Assembly (NCBI GenBank): GCA_036557705.1
Contig: DATBHB010000096.1
Span: forward strand, 1 to 64,000
DNA from: VAZQ01 sp036557705
Lineage (GTDB): Bacteria; Pseudomonadota; Alphaproteobacteria; Rhizobiales; Xanthobacteraceae
Reading direction: 5' to 3'
DNA length: 64,000 nt
The notes under the pieces are model-generated. The model saw only the letters and a list, made by a program, of their open reading frames with translations, ran no database searches and was not told the DNA's origin. The translations under genes were made by a program, and so were the position numbers. Shown piece after piece: positions 32,970 to 41,440 of this stretch (positions are counted from its first letter, which is position 1; every line of letters starts with the position of its first letter).

Positions 32970-35177
32970 ATGCTGCAGCGAATGTCGTCCATCGCCCGGC
33001 CTGAGGCGCCGGAAGCCGAGCATCTGTCGTTCGACCTGCGCGAGGCGCTCTATTTCGCCTGGCGGCGGTGGCGCTTCGTCGCTGCCGTGGTCGGGCTCGC
33101 GCTGCTGATCGGCGGCGTCTACCTGATGCGGGAAATCCCGCGCTATACCGCGACGGCCCAGGTCCTGCTCGACCCGCGCAAGGAAAACGCGCCCGGCGCC
33201 AACGCGATCATGTCCGACTTCAGCTTCGATCTGGCGGCGATCGCAAGCCAGATGGAAATCATCCGCTCCTCGGTGTTGATGCAGCGTGTCGCCGACAAGG
33301 AACGTCTCTACAACGACCCCGAATTCGGCAGCGTCCGCGCGCCGGCAAGGTCGTGGTTCTCCGCCTTGTTCGCTCGCGGCGATCCGCCGCCCGCGCCGAC
33401 CGTCGAAGGAACGCCGGCTCAGGTCTTCAGCGCCGCCAATACCCTCAAGGGCGCCGTCAATGTCGGTCGCACCGGCCAGGCCTACGTCCTTTCGATCTCG
33501 GTGACATCGATCGATCCCAAGCGCGCGGCGCGCCTCGCCAACGCGGTCGCCGATGCCTTCGTGGTCGACAAGCTCGATGCCCGCTTCGAGGCGGCCAAGC
33601 GCGCCTCCGGCTGGCTTTCCGACCGCATCGACGAATTGCGCCGGCAGTTGCGCCAATCCGAGGAGGCCGTTGCCACCTTCCGCGCTGAGCACGGGCTTGT
33701 GCAGACTCCGACGGTCGCGCTCACCGAGCAGCAGATGAGCGAGCTCAACACCCGCCTCGTCGGCGCGAGATCGGAGGCCGCGGAAAAAAAGACGCGCGTC
33801 GACATCGCCGCCGAATTCGAGAAGAAGGGCGGCGACGCGCTGAAATTTCCCGATCTGATCAGTTCGCCGCTCATCGGCACGCTGCGCGGGCAGCTCGCCG
33901 ATCTGTCTCGCCGCGAAGCCGAGCTCTCCCAGCGCTACAATGCCAGCCATCCGGAACTGGTGAATTTGCGCGCGCAGAAATCGGATGTGGAACGCGCATT
34001 TGCGGCCGAGGCCAAGCGGGTGATCGCCACCATCAGGAGCGAGTATGAGCTGGCGCAGTCGCGCGAAGCCGCCGTCGAAAAAACCCTTCAGGAGGTGACC
34101 GGGCAGACCGGGCTCGACCCCACCAACGCCATCGAGCTGCGCGAGCTGGAGCGCACCGCTGCGGTCAATCGCACGCTGTTCGAGGACTTTCTGCAGAAGG
34201 CGAAGGTCACCCAGGAGGAATCCACATTCGAAGTGCGCGATGCGCGCGTCATCACGCCGGCATTGCCGCCGGGTGCTCCGACCTATCCCAACAAATCCAA
34301 GGTGCTGATGGTGGCGGCGATGATCGGGCTCATGCTCGGCGTTGCCGGCGCCTTCGCCATGGAGAAGCTCAACGCCGGCTTTACGACGCCGCGGCAGATC
34401 GAGACCGCGCTGGAACTGCCTCTGCTCGCGTCGGTGAGCCACATGCGCGAGGAGGATCTCCAGCTCGACGGCAAGGCCGTTCCGCTCACGCTCTTCCCGA
34501 AATTCAAGCCGCTGTCGCGCTACAGCGAATCGATGCGGGCGCTGCGCAGCGGCATTCAGATGACCGATGTCGACGACCCGCCCAAGGTCATCCAGGTCAC
34601 CTCCACGCTCCCGGACGAGGGCAAGACCACGCTCGCGCTCAGTCTCGCGGCCTCCGCCGCGACCTCGGGCCTGAGCGTGCTTCTGGTCGATGCCGACCTG
34701 CGGCACCCTTCGGCCTCGCGCGAAGCCGGAGCGAAGAACACGCTCGGCCTTGTCGATCTCCTCCTCGGCAAGGTCGACCTCAAGGAGGCGGTTCGTTTTT
34801 CCGAGCGCAACGGATTCTGGATTCTTCCCGCCGGCAGCAAGACACAGAACCCGCCGGATCTGCTGGGCTCCGAGCGCATGAAGGCGCTGATCGAGGGCTT
34901 CCGGAAATCGTTCGATTACGTCGTGATCGACACCGCGCCGCTGGGCCCGGTCGTCGACCCGATCGTCGTATCGCAGCGCGTCGACAAGGTGGTGCTGGTG
35001 GTGCGCTGGGCGGCGACCGCGCGCGAAATGGTGCACCGCTCGGTGCAGCAGCTCTCCGGCCACAAGACCATCGCCGGCATCGTCTTCAACTTCGTCCGCG
35101 AAAGCCAGGCGCAGAAATACGGCAAATACGCCTACTACTACGGCGGCCGCTACTACAAGAATTACTACACGGAGTAG
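32970..35177 (+). CDS. Wzc-like polysaccharide co-polymerase and BY-kinase
   Basis: A 735-residue inner-membrane protein. Residues about 15-55 hold the first membrane helix (FVAAVVGLALLIGGVYLM). A large periplasmic Wzz/GNVR domain with coiled coil follows (to about 440). The second helix is VLMVAAMIGLMLGVAGAFAM, preceded by a Pro-rich PALPPGAPTYPNKSK segment. The cytoplasmic kinase has Walker A STLPDEGKTTLALSL, Walker A' LLVDADLRHPS and Walker B YVVIDTAPLG. The last 19 residues contain nine Tyr, the expected autophosphorylation cluster. It controls chain length and export with the OPX protein at 26893. An alternative start is four codons downstream. Confidence 0.93.
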   Translation: MLQRMSSIARPEAPEAEHLSFDLREALYFAWRRWRFVAAVVGLALLIGGVYLMREIPRYTATAQVLLDPRKENAPGANAIMSDFSFDLAAIASQMEIIRSSVLMQRVADKERLYNDPEFGSVRAPARSWFSALFARGDPPPAPTVEGTPAQVFSAANTLKGAVNVGRTGQAYVLSISVTSIDPKRAARLANAVADAFVVDKLDARFEAAKRASGWLSDRIDELRRQLRQSEEAVATFRAEHGLVQTPTVALTEQQMSELNTRLVGARSEAAEKKTRVDIAAEFEKKGGDALKFPDLISSPLIGTLRGQLADLSRREAELSQRYNASHPELVNLRAQKSDVERAFAAEAKRVIATIRSEYELAQSREAAVEKTLQEVTGQTGLDPTNAIELRELERTAAVNRTLFEDFLQKAKVTQEESTFEVRDARVITPALPPGAPTYPNKSKVLMVAAMIGLMLGVAGAFAMEKLNAGFTTPRQIETALELPLLASVSHMREEDLQLDGKAVPLTLFPKFKPLSRYSESMRALRSGIQMTDVDDPPKVIQVTSTLPDEGKTTLALSLAASAATSGLSVLLVDADLRHPSASREAGAKNTLGLVDLLLGKVDLKEAVRFSERNGFWILPAGSKTQNPPDLLGSERMKALIEGFRKSFDYVVIDTAPLGPVVDPIVVSQRVDKVVLVVRWAATAREMVHRSVQQLSGHKTIAGIVFNFVRESQAQKYGKYAYYYGGRYYKNYYTE

Positions 35178-35224
35178 GCCATGTGGGATTGGAAACCAAT
35201 GCTTCCCGGGCCATATGAGTCGGT

Positions 35225-35422
35225 ATGGCCGAGCCGGACCTGAACTTCATTGCCAAGCAGAATGAGCGGTTGATCACCGACATGGCCAGCCTGCGCGACG
35301 ACATGCGCGTCCTGACCGCGATTGTGATGCGCCTCGATAGCTCGATGGGTGCCCTGACGCAGGAAATGCGCGCGACGCATGCGCAGATGGCGCGCACGAT
35401 CAGCTTGCCGCCACAAGCATGA
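35225..35422 (+). CDS. Small coiled-coil protein upstream of the toxin-antitoxin pair
   Basis: A 65-residue protein, MAEPDLNFIAKQNERLITDM followed by LRDDMRVLTAIVMRLDSSMG, with regular heptads suggesting an oligomeric helix. Its stop overlaps the next start by four bases (ATGA), so it is part of the toxin-antitoxin operon. I recall similar short proteins beside toxin-antitoxin genes in Bradyrhizobium relatives; the role is unknown. Confidence 0.6.
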   Translation: MAEPDLNFIAKQNERLITDMASLRDDMRVLTAIVMRLDSSMGALTQEMRATHAQMARTISLPPQA

Positions 35423-35832
35423 GGCCGCCGAGAATGCCGAAGGTCCAGGTCCACGGGAACCAGATCACATTGCCCGACGATTTGCGAAGCGTGCTTACAA
35501 ACGCAGCCGACGACGCGATCGAAGCCGAGGAAGTGGAGGAAGGCATTCTCCTCAAACCGTCGACCGCAATGCGTCGAGCCGCTGGCTTGGCAGACATACG
35601 CGCTGCCCAATCCGGTGTCCGATACACCGGCGGCACGAGACCGTCTCCTGAGCAGGAGGAGCGCCAAATTGCCGATATTCTTGCTGCCGACAAAGATGAC
35701 ACGCCGCACCGGGATCGTGATCTTGCGGAAGAAATACTGGAAATCGGTCGGCGCTGTGCTGCTCTTCCAGACGTGGACCGGCGCACCGCTGAAGAAATCA
35801 TCGGCTACGATGAAAATGGCTTGCCGGGCTAA
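35419..35832 (+). CDS. Chimeric antitoxin: AbrB/MazE-type domain plus VapB-type tail
   Basis: A 137-residue protein. Residues about 6-50 form an AbrB/SpoVT swapped-hairpin DNA-binding domain (VQVHGNQITLPDDLRSVL, EEVEEGILLKPST). After a linker resembling the end of common AbrB-type antitoxins (TRPSPEQEERQIADIL), the last 36 residues (AEEILEIGRRCAALPDV, TAEEIIGYDENGLPG) match the C-terminus of VapB antitoxins of the PSK type. It overlaps the PIN toxin gene by one base (TAATG). The protein should repress the operon through its N-terminus and neutralise the toxin through its C-terminus. Confidence 0.75.
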   Translation: MRPPRMPKVQVHGNQITLPDDLRSVLTNAADDAIEAEEVEEGILLKPSTAMRRAAGLADIRAAQSGVRYTGGTRPSPEQEERQIADILAADKDDTPHRDRDLAEEILEIGRRCAALPDVDRRTAEEIIGYDENGLPG

Positions 35833-36224
35833 TGGTCATCGACACGTCGGCGCTGATCGCCGTGCTGCTCAATGAGCCCGATGCGGTGCGCCTTGCGCAG
35901 GCGATGAAGTCGGCAGCAATCCGGCTGCTGTCAACCGCCAATTTTCTCGAAACCGCGATGGTGATTGAGAGCCGCAAAGGCGAGGCGGGTGGTCGCGAGC
36001 TGGATGTGCTGCTTTATCGCACCGCAATCGAAATAACCGCGGTCGATCAGGGCCAGGGAGAGCTCGCGCGTGACGCGTGGCGGCGCTTCGGCAAGGGTCG
36101 TCATCCGGCCGGCCTCAATTATGGGGACTGCTTTGCGTACGCTCTCGCAAAACAGCGGGATCTGCCGCTTCTGTTTCGAGGTGGTGATTTCTCGCAAACG
36201 GACATTGCGCGAGCGCCGTGGTGA
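35832..36224 (+). CDS. vapC: VapC-type PIN-domain toxin
   Basis: A 130-residue PIN-domain ribonuclease. The acidic metal site is visible: MVIDTSALIAVLLNE (Asp4), TANFLETAMV (Glu near 40), LNYGDCFAYALAK (Asp near 97) and FRGGDFSQTDI (Asp near 116). It is normal length and translationally coupled to the antitoxin. It sits between the Wzc-like gene and the asparagine synthetase fusion, on the same strand, so it interrupts the exopolysaccharide locus without changing its direction. Confidence 0.92.
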   Translation: MVIDTSALIAVLLNEPDAVRLAQAMKSAAIRLLSTANFLETAMVIESRKGEAGGRELDVLLYRTAIEITAVDQGQGELARDAWRRFGKGRHPAGLNYGDCFAYALAKQRDLPLLFRGGDFSQTDIARAPW

Positions 36225-36289
36225 CGTGACACGACCGCCAGTGCGAACCGTCAACCCCTGATGCAACCTGATCGGACCTCGCCGTAAAC

Positions 36290-39178
36290 ATGTGCGGCAT
36301 CGCCGGCGCCCTCCAGCTTGCGGCCGACGCCCCCGCGTCGACCGAAACCGCGGCGGCCGTCGTCGCGCGGCTCAATGATTACCAACGCGCGCGCGGGCCG
36401 GACGGCGAGGGCCTCTGGACTTCCCCCGACGGCCGCATCGTGCTCGGCCATCGGCGCCTCGCCATCATCGACCTCTCCGCCGCCGGCGCACAGCCGATGT
36501 CAGATCATACCGGCCGCTGGACCATCACCTTCAACGGCGAGATTTATAACTACCGCGAGCTGCGCGCCGAGCTTGAGCGCCAAGGCGTCGCCTTCCGCAC
36601 CGACAGCGACACCGAAGTGCTGATCAACGCCGTCGCCGCCTGGGGCGAAGCGGCGCTGCCGAAACTGCGCGGCATGTTTGCGTTCGCGCTCTGGGACCAG
36701 CTCTCCGGCGAGCTGTGGCTTGCCCGCGATCCTTACGGCATCAAGCCGCTCTATGTCGCCGAACGCGGCGGCATGCTCTGGTTCGCCTCGGCGGCGCGCG
36801 CGCTGGCGCGGCTCGCGCCTGTCGATGACGCCCGCGATCCCGCCGGCCTCGTCGGCTTCTATCTCTGGGGCTCGGTGCCGGAGCCGTTCACCTGGTGGGC
36901 CGGCATCCGCGCCTTTCCGGCCGGTCATTTCCAGCGCATCGCGCTCGGCTCGCCGGCCCCCGCGCCGAAGCCCTATCGCCGCATCGAGGAGCTTTATGTC
37001 GCGCAGCCGCCGGCGCCGCTCGCGCCCGGCGAATTGCGCGCGCTCATTCACGACAGCGTGCGCCATCATCTCGTGGCCGATGTGCCCGTCGGAATTTTTC
37101 TTTCGGCCGGCGTCGATTCCGGCGTCATCGCCGCGCTTGCCGCCGAGCTTGGCGGCGAACTGCGCACCATCACGCTTGCCTTCGACGAATATCTCGGCAC
37201 GGCGAACGACGAGGCCCCATTGGCGGAAGAACTCGCGTCTCGCCTCGGCGCCCGGCACACCACCGTGCGCATCGATCGCTCCGCTTTCGAGGCCATGGTG
37301 GACGATTTTCTCGAAGCCATGGATCAGCCGTCGATCGACGGCCTCAACACCTGGCTGATCAGCACGGCCGCGAGGCAACAGGGATTGAAAGTGGCGCTCT
37401 CGGGTCTCGGCGGCGACGAGCTGTTCGGCAGCTACCCGTCGTTCGAGCAAATACCGAAGCTCCTGAATTCGTTCGGGCGCCTGCCGCTCCACGGATCGCC
37501 TGGTCGCGCCGCGCAGCGCATGCTTCGGCGGCTGGCGCCATCGGCTCTGCCCCCCAAGATGGCCGGACTTCTCACCCACTCGGGCGATCTCGCCAGCGCT
37601 TATCTCCTGCGCCGGGCGGTTTATCTGGAGGACGAAGTCGAAGCTTTGCTCGACCCGGAATGCATGCGCGATGGACTCGAGCGCCTCTCCACGCAGCACG
37701 CGCTGGCGGGGTTTGTGCGGCCGCTGGAGGCGGCCGGCGCATCGTTGCGCGCGCAGATCTCCGCCCTCGAATCCGGCTGGTATATGCGCAACCAGCTGCT
37801 GCGCGATGCCGACTGGGCCGCGATGGCGCACGGCCTGGAGATACGGCTGCCGTTTGTCGACGGCGAGCTTCTGCGCCGTCTTGGCCCGGCGATCGCGTCC
37901 GGGAAGCCGCCCGTCAAATCCGATCTGGCGGCGTGTCCGGCGCCGCGCCACGAGCCGGCGAGCCGGCGCAAGACCGGATTTACCACTCCGGTCGCCGACT
38001 GGCTGTTCGAGCGCACCGGGATTCGCCAGCGCCGGCTGCGCGGCTGGGCCATCGAAGTGCACCGGCAGTTTGCGCAGGGCAGTGGCGTCCCCGCAATGCG
38101 ACGCGCTCGGCCGAACCCGCGACCGAAAGCGCCCGCTTCGCCCGCGCGGCAGAAACGCGTGCTGATATTTCGGCTCGGCAGCATCGGCGATTTTGTCGTG
38201 GCGCTGCCTTGCCTGCGGCTCGTGCGCCGCTGCTATCCGGGAGCGAGAATTGCGCTCCTCACCAACGAGCCGGTTTCCAGCATGACCGCCCCGGCGCAGG
38301 AAATTCTCAAGGGCACCGGTCTCGTCGATGGGTATTTCAGCTATCCGGGCGCCACGCGCCACGTCGGCGACATCGTTGCGCTCCGCGCCGCGCTCCGCAA
38401 CTTCGCTCCCGACCGGCTCGTCTACCTGCCGCCGGAACGCAGCCGTGCTGCCATCCTCCGCGATTGGTTGTTCTTTCGCTCGTGCGGCATCGCTTCTTGC
38501 ATCGGCTTTGGCACTGACCGCGAGCTGCGGCAGTTTCCGGACGAGGGCCGCTGCGAGTCGGAAGCCGCTCGTCTGGCGCGGACCCTTGCTGCCCTTGGTC
38601 ATGTCGACCTCGACGATCCGGCGAGTTTCGATCTCGCTCTCTCCGGCGCCGAGCGCGGCGAGGCCGAGCGCATGCTCGAGCGGATGCCGGGATTCCGCAA
38701 TCGCATCATCGTCGGCCTCTCCATCGGCACCAAGCAGCCGATCAATAATTGGGGCGATGACAATTGGCGCCGGGTGCTTGAGGCCGTTTGGCGGCCAGAC
38801 CTGGGGCTTGTTCTCCTCGGCGCCGCCGAGGATCGGGTGCGCTCGACGCTTGTCGCCGAAAAGTGGTCCGGCCCCGCGCTTAATCTATGCGGCGAGATAT
38901 CGCCGCGAGTCAGCGCCGCTGTGGCGCGGCACTTTTCGTTCTTCCTCTGCCACGACAGCGGCCCCATGCATCTTGCCGCCGCCGTCGGCACGCCCTGCAT
39001 CGCCGTCTTTTCGAGGCGCAATCCGCCCGGCCAGTGGTACCCCTGCGGCAAGGGCCATCGCATGCTTTATCCCGCGCACCCGAGCGACACCATCCGCTCA
39101 ATCAGGCCCGAGCAGGTGATCGATGCGACTGTGGATATGCTGCCCGACGCCTGTCGCGTACACGCTCCCGCCGCATAG
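36290..39178 (+). CDS. Asparagine synthetase (AsnB-type) fused to a GT9 glycosyltransferase
   Basis: A 962-residue fusion. Residues 1-195 are a class II glutamine amidotransferase domain: Cys2 nucleophile in MCGIAG, RGPDGEG, GHRRLAIIDLS, TFNGEIYNY. Residues about 245-590 are the synthetase domain with PP-loop FLSAGVDSG, SGLGGDELFGSYP, LEIRLPFVD and RRKTGFTTPVADWLF. An Arg/Pro-rich linker (about 601-619) leads into a GT9 heptosyltransferase-like domain: KRVLIFRLGSIGDFVVALP, LSIGTKQPINNWG, FLCHDSGPMHLAAAVGTPC. AsnB homologues in glycan loci usually amidate uronic acids or related groups; GT9 transfers a sugar. Both halves look intact, so one protein may amidate and transfer. A sequencing-level loss of a stop cannot be excluded. 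Confidence 0.88.
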   Translation: MCGIAGALQLAADAPASTETAAAVVARLNDYQRARGPDGEGLWTSPDGRIVLGHRRLAIIDLSAAGAQPMSDHTGRWTITFNGEIYNYRELRAELERQGVAFRTDSDTEVLINAVAAWGEAALPKLRGMFAFALWDQLSGELWLARDPYGIKPLYVAERGGMLWFASAARALARLAPVDDARDPAGLVGFYLWGSVPEPFTWWAGIRAFPAGHFQRIALGSPAPAPKPYRRIEELYVAQPPAPLAPGELRALIHDSVRHHLVADVPVGIFLSAGVDSGVIAALAAELGGELRTITLAFDEYLGTANDEAPLAEELASRLGARHTTVRIDRSAFEAMVDDFLEAMDQPSIDGLNTWLISTAARQQGLKVALSGLGGDELFGSYPSFEQIPKLLNSFGRLPLHGSPGRAAQRMLRRLAPSALPPKMAGLLTHSGDLASAYLLRRAVYLEDEVEALLDPECMRDGLERLSTQHALAGFVRPLEAAGASLRAQISALESGWYMRNQLLRDADWAAMAHGLEIRLPFVDGELLRRLGPAIASGKPPVKSDLAACPAPRHEPASRRKTGFTTPVADWLFERTGIRQRRLRGWAIEVHRQFAQGSGVPAMRRARPNPRPKAPASPARQKRVLIFRLGSIGDFVVALPCLRLVRRCYPGARIALLTNEPVSSMTAPAQEILKGTGLVDGYFSYPGATRHVGDIVALRAALRNFAPDRLVYLPPERSRAAILRDWLFFRSCGIASCIGFGTDRELRQFPDEGRCESEAARLARTLAALGHVDLDDPASFDLALSGAERGEAERMLERMPGFRNRIIVGLSIGTKQPINNWGDDNWRRVLEAVWRPDLGLVLLGAAEDRVRSTLVAEKWSGPALNLCGEISPRVSAAVARHFSFFLCHDSGPMHLAAAVGTPCIAVFSRRNPPGQWYPCGKGHRMLYPAHPSDTIRSIRPEQVIDATVDMLPDACRVHAPAA

Positions 39179-39229
39179 TCCTGGGTATCCGGGCGCAGCG
39201 CAGCGTGACCGATTCGCTCGCGATCAATC

Positions 39230-40264
39230 ATGACCGGCATCTCCGTCATCATCTGTACCTATAACGGCGCTCCTCGCCTCCGGCCGACCCTCGACGCCGT
39301 GGCGCGGTGCGACGCGGATTTCCCCGTTGAAGTCCTCTTGGTCGACAACAACTCCAACGACGGAACGGGGCCGGTCGCGCAGCAGATTTGGAAGGAGGCC
39401 GGCAATCCCGCCTTTGCGTTTCGTGTCATCTATGAGCCACGGCAAGGTCTGAGCTTCGCCCGACGTGCCGGCGTACAGGCTGCCCAAGGCGAGATCATCG
39501 TTTTCTGCGATGATGACAATTGGCTGGCGCCGGATTATCTGACAATTGCACGTAACATTATGCTCGACGACCGAGTCGGAGCCGCCGGGGGACAGTCGCA
39601 GCCGGTGATCGACGGAGAGGTTCCGAGCTTTCTGTACAGCCATGGCATTGGCTATGCCCTTGGCGTGCAGGCACTGAAATCGGGGGATGTGACTGCCCGA
39701 GGATACCTTTGGGGCTCGGGTCTGGTTGTGCGACGCGAAGAAATACTGACGCTTTACTCCTGCCCGGGATTTCCCGTATTACTCGGACGCAACGGTGCGC
39801 GGCTGACATCGGGCGAAGATTCAGAGATCTGTGCCGGCCTTATACTCCTGGGCAAGCGCCTCTGGTATGATGATCAATTACGATTCCGGCATTGGATAGC
39901 GCCGGCTCGCTTGAGCTTCGATTATCTCGTTCAGCTCTACGAAGAATTTGCTGCTACCGCGGACTACTCACAATACTATGATTGTCTGCAACAGTTGTGC
40001 TTTCGATCTGCGGTTTTCAATGTTTTTGTGAATTTTCTGAAGTATTTACGCTCGCTCGGCGAGCCGAGCGTGCGTGCGAAGGCGCGCTTCATAATATTGT
40101 CTGAGTTACGACTGGTTTTTTTGATGAATACAACGGAGCGTCAATTCTATGGAATTTACCGATATCTATCGGAAGTACGGCTCGGCAGACGCCGCGTTCC
40201 ACTCGCCGCATGCTTGACGCGGCACGCAGTGCGAGATTCGTTATCGACCGAACCTACCTTTTGA
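39230..40264 (+). CDS. Glycosyltransferase family 2
   Basis: A 344-residue GT-A enzyme. The nucleotide-sugar fold starts ISVIICTYNGAPRLRPTL, continues VEVLLVDNNSNDGTGPVA and reaches the metal motif EIIVFCDDDNWLAPDYL (DDD, about 90). GYLWGSGLVVRREE and the SGEDSE acid pair (about 198) complete the catalytic site. No membrane domain is present. It likely adds one sugar of the repeat unit at the cytosolic face; donor and linkage are unknown. Confidence 0.88.
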   Translation: MTGISVIICTYNGAPRLRPTLDAVARCDADFPVEVLLVDNNSNDGTGPVAQQIWKEAGNPAFAFRVIYEPRQGLSFARRAGVQAAQGEIIVFCDDDNWLAPDYLTIARNIMLDDRVGAAGGQSQPVIDGEVPSFLYSHGIGYALGVQALKSGDVTARGYLWGSGLVVRREEILTLYSCPGFPVLLGRNGARLTSGEDSEICAGLILLGKRLWYDDQLRFRHWIAPARLSFDYLVQLYEEFAATADYSQYYDCLQQLCFRSAVFNVFVNFLKYLRSLGEPSVRAKARFIILSELRLVFLMNTTERQFYGIYRYLSEVRLGRRRVPLAACLTRHAVRDSLSTEPTF

Positions 40265-40324
40265 TCTACCGATCGCGTCTAGCGGACCAGATTTCAATCC
40301 CTTCCCCAGCTGGAAGATCACGGC

Positions 40325-41389
40325 ATGAAGTCAATAGTAGTCACCGGCTCTAACGGCCTCATCGGCTCCGAGGTCGTCGCGTTTTTCTCAGAGGCGGGTT
40401 GGCGTGTCCATGGGGTCGACAACAATATGCGCGCTGAGTTTTTTGGCCCAGCCGGCGATACGCGTTGGAACCAGATGCGCCTCGTAAATTCGTTTCGAGC
40501 CTTCACTCATCATGAGAGCGACTTGCGTGATCGGAAAACCATCTCGGGCTTGATCGAGCGGATCAGGCCATCCGCGGTAGTTCATTGCGCCGCGCAGCCG
40601 AGCCACGATCTCGCAGCGAAGCGCCCGTTTGACGACTTCGACGTTAATGCCGTGGGCACGCTGAATCTCTTGGAGGCTTCTCGTAAAGCCTGCCCGGAAG
40701 CGCCGTTCGTCTTCTTGAGCACGAACAAAGTCTATGGCGATGCGCCTAACGAGATTCTGCTGGTGGAGACCGATACGCGATGGGATTACGCCGACGCGAT
40801 GTTCGCGAACGGCATACCAGAAACCTTTCGCATTGACCGGAGCAAGCACTCGTTATTTGGCGCATCCAAATTGGCCGCTGATATTCTTGTTCAGGAATAC
40901 GGCCGTTATTTTGGAATGCCGACGTGCTGCTTGCGCGGCGGATGTCTCACTGGACCCAACCACAGTGGCGTTGAACTGCATGGCTTTCTGAGTTACTTGG
41001 CAAAATGCAACCTCGAACAACGAGTCTACAAGGTATTTGGATACAAAGGAAAGCAGGTTCGTGACAATATCCATAGTCGAGATGTGGCTTTGTTTATCAG
41101 CGAGTTTATTAATGCGCCGCGTATCGCCGAGGTTTACAATCTAGGCGGCGGTAGGAGGAACTCTATTTCCATTATCGAAGCGTTCGACGCTGTGAGTGCG
41201 ATCTCCGGAAAGCGGATGAATTACGAATATATCGATACCCCTCGTGCTGGCGATCATATCTGCTATATCTCCGATCTTTCCAAAATAACGCAACATTACC
41301 CAAGATGGTCGCTGACCAAAACACTGGACTCGATTTTGGTGGAGGTCTGCGCTGCATGGAGCCGCAGAACCGTGGCTTCAGTAGCCTGA
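40325..41389 (+). CDS. CDP-paratose 2-epimerase-like NAD-dependent epimerase/dehydratase
   Basis: A 354-residue extended SDR. The NAD motif is VVTGSNGLIGSEVV. Further features: VVHCAAQPSHDLA, FLSTNKVYGDAP, HSLFGASKLAAD (the YxxxK site with Phe in the Tyr position, which I recall as usual for this subfamily), and LRGGCLTGPNHSGVELHGFL. The last two stretches are typical of proteins annotated CDP-paratose/tyvelose 2-epimerase. No CDP-glucose or CDP-6-deoxyhexose genes are in the window, so the true substrate may be a different NDP-sugar. Confidence 0.82.
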   Translation: MKSIVVTGSNGLIGSEVVAFFSEAGWRVHGVDNNMRAEFFGPAGDTRWNQMRLVNSFRAFTHHESDLRDRKTISGLIERIRPSAVVHCAAQPSHDLAAKRPFDDFDVNAVGTLNLLEASRKACPEAPFVFLSTNKVYGDAPNEILLVETDTRWDYADAMFANGIPETFRIDRSKHSLFGASKLAADILVQEYGRYFGMPTCCLRGGCLTGPNHSGVELHGFLSYLAKCNLEQRVYKVFGYKGKQVRDNIHSRDVALFISEFINAPRIAEVYNLGGGRRNSISIIEAFDAVSAISGKRMNYEYIDTPRAGDHICYISDLSKITQHYPRWSLTKTLDSILVEVCAAWSRRTVASVA

Positions 41390-41440
41390 CCGAGATGCGC
41401 CAGCACGACAAATCCCTTTTACGCGGGTGTCGACGTAGAG

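Noticed and set aside
32934..35063. 709-codon open frame antisense to the Wzc-like gene
   Set aside because: It mirrors the codon bias of a strong plus-strand gene with all kinase motifs; its own product is Arg/Gly/His-rich with no domain.
36500..38602. 700-codon antisense and 540-codon alternate-frame frames over the AsnB-GT9 fusion
   Set aside because: Both are shadows of a high-GC gene whose true frame has complete catalytic motifs.
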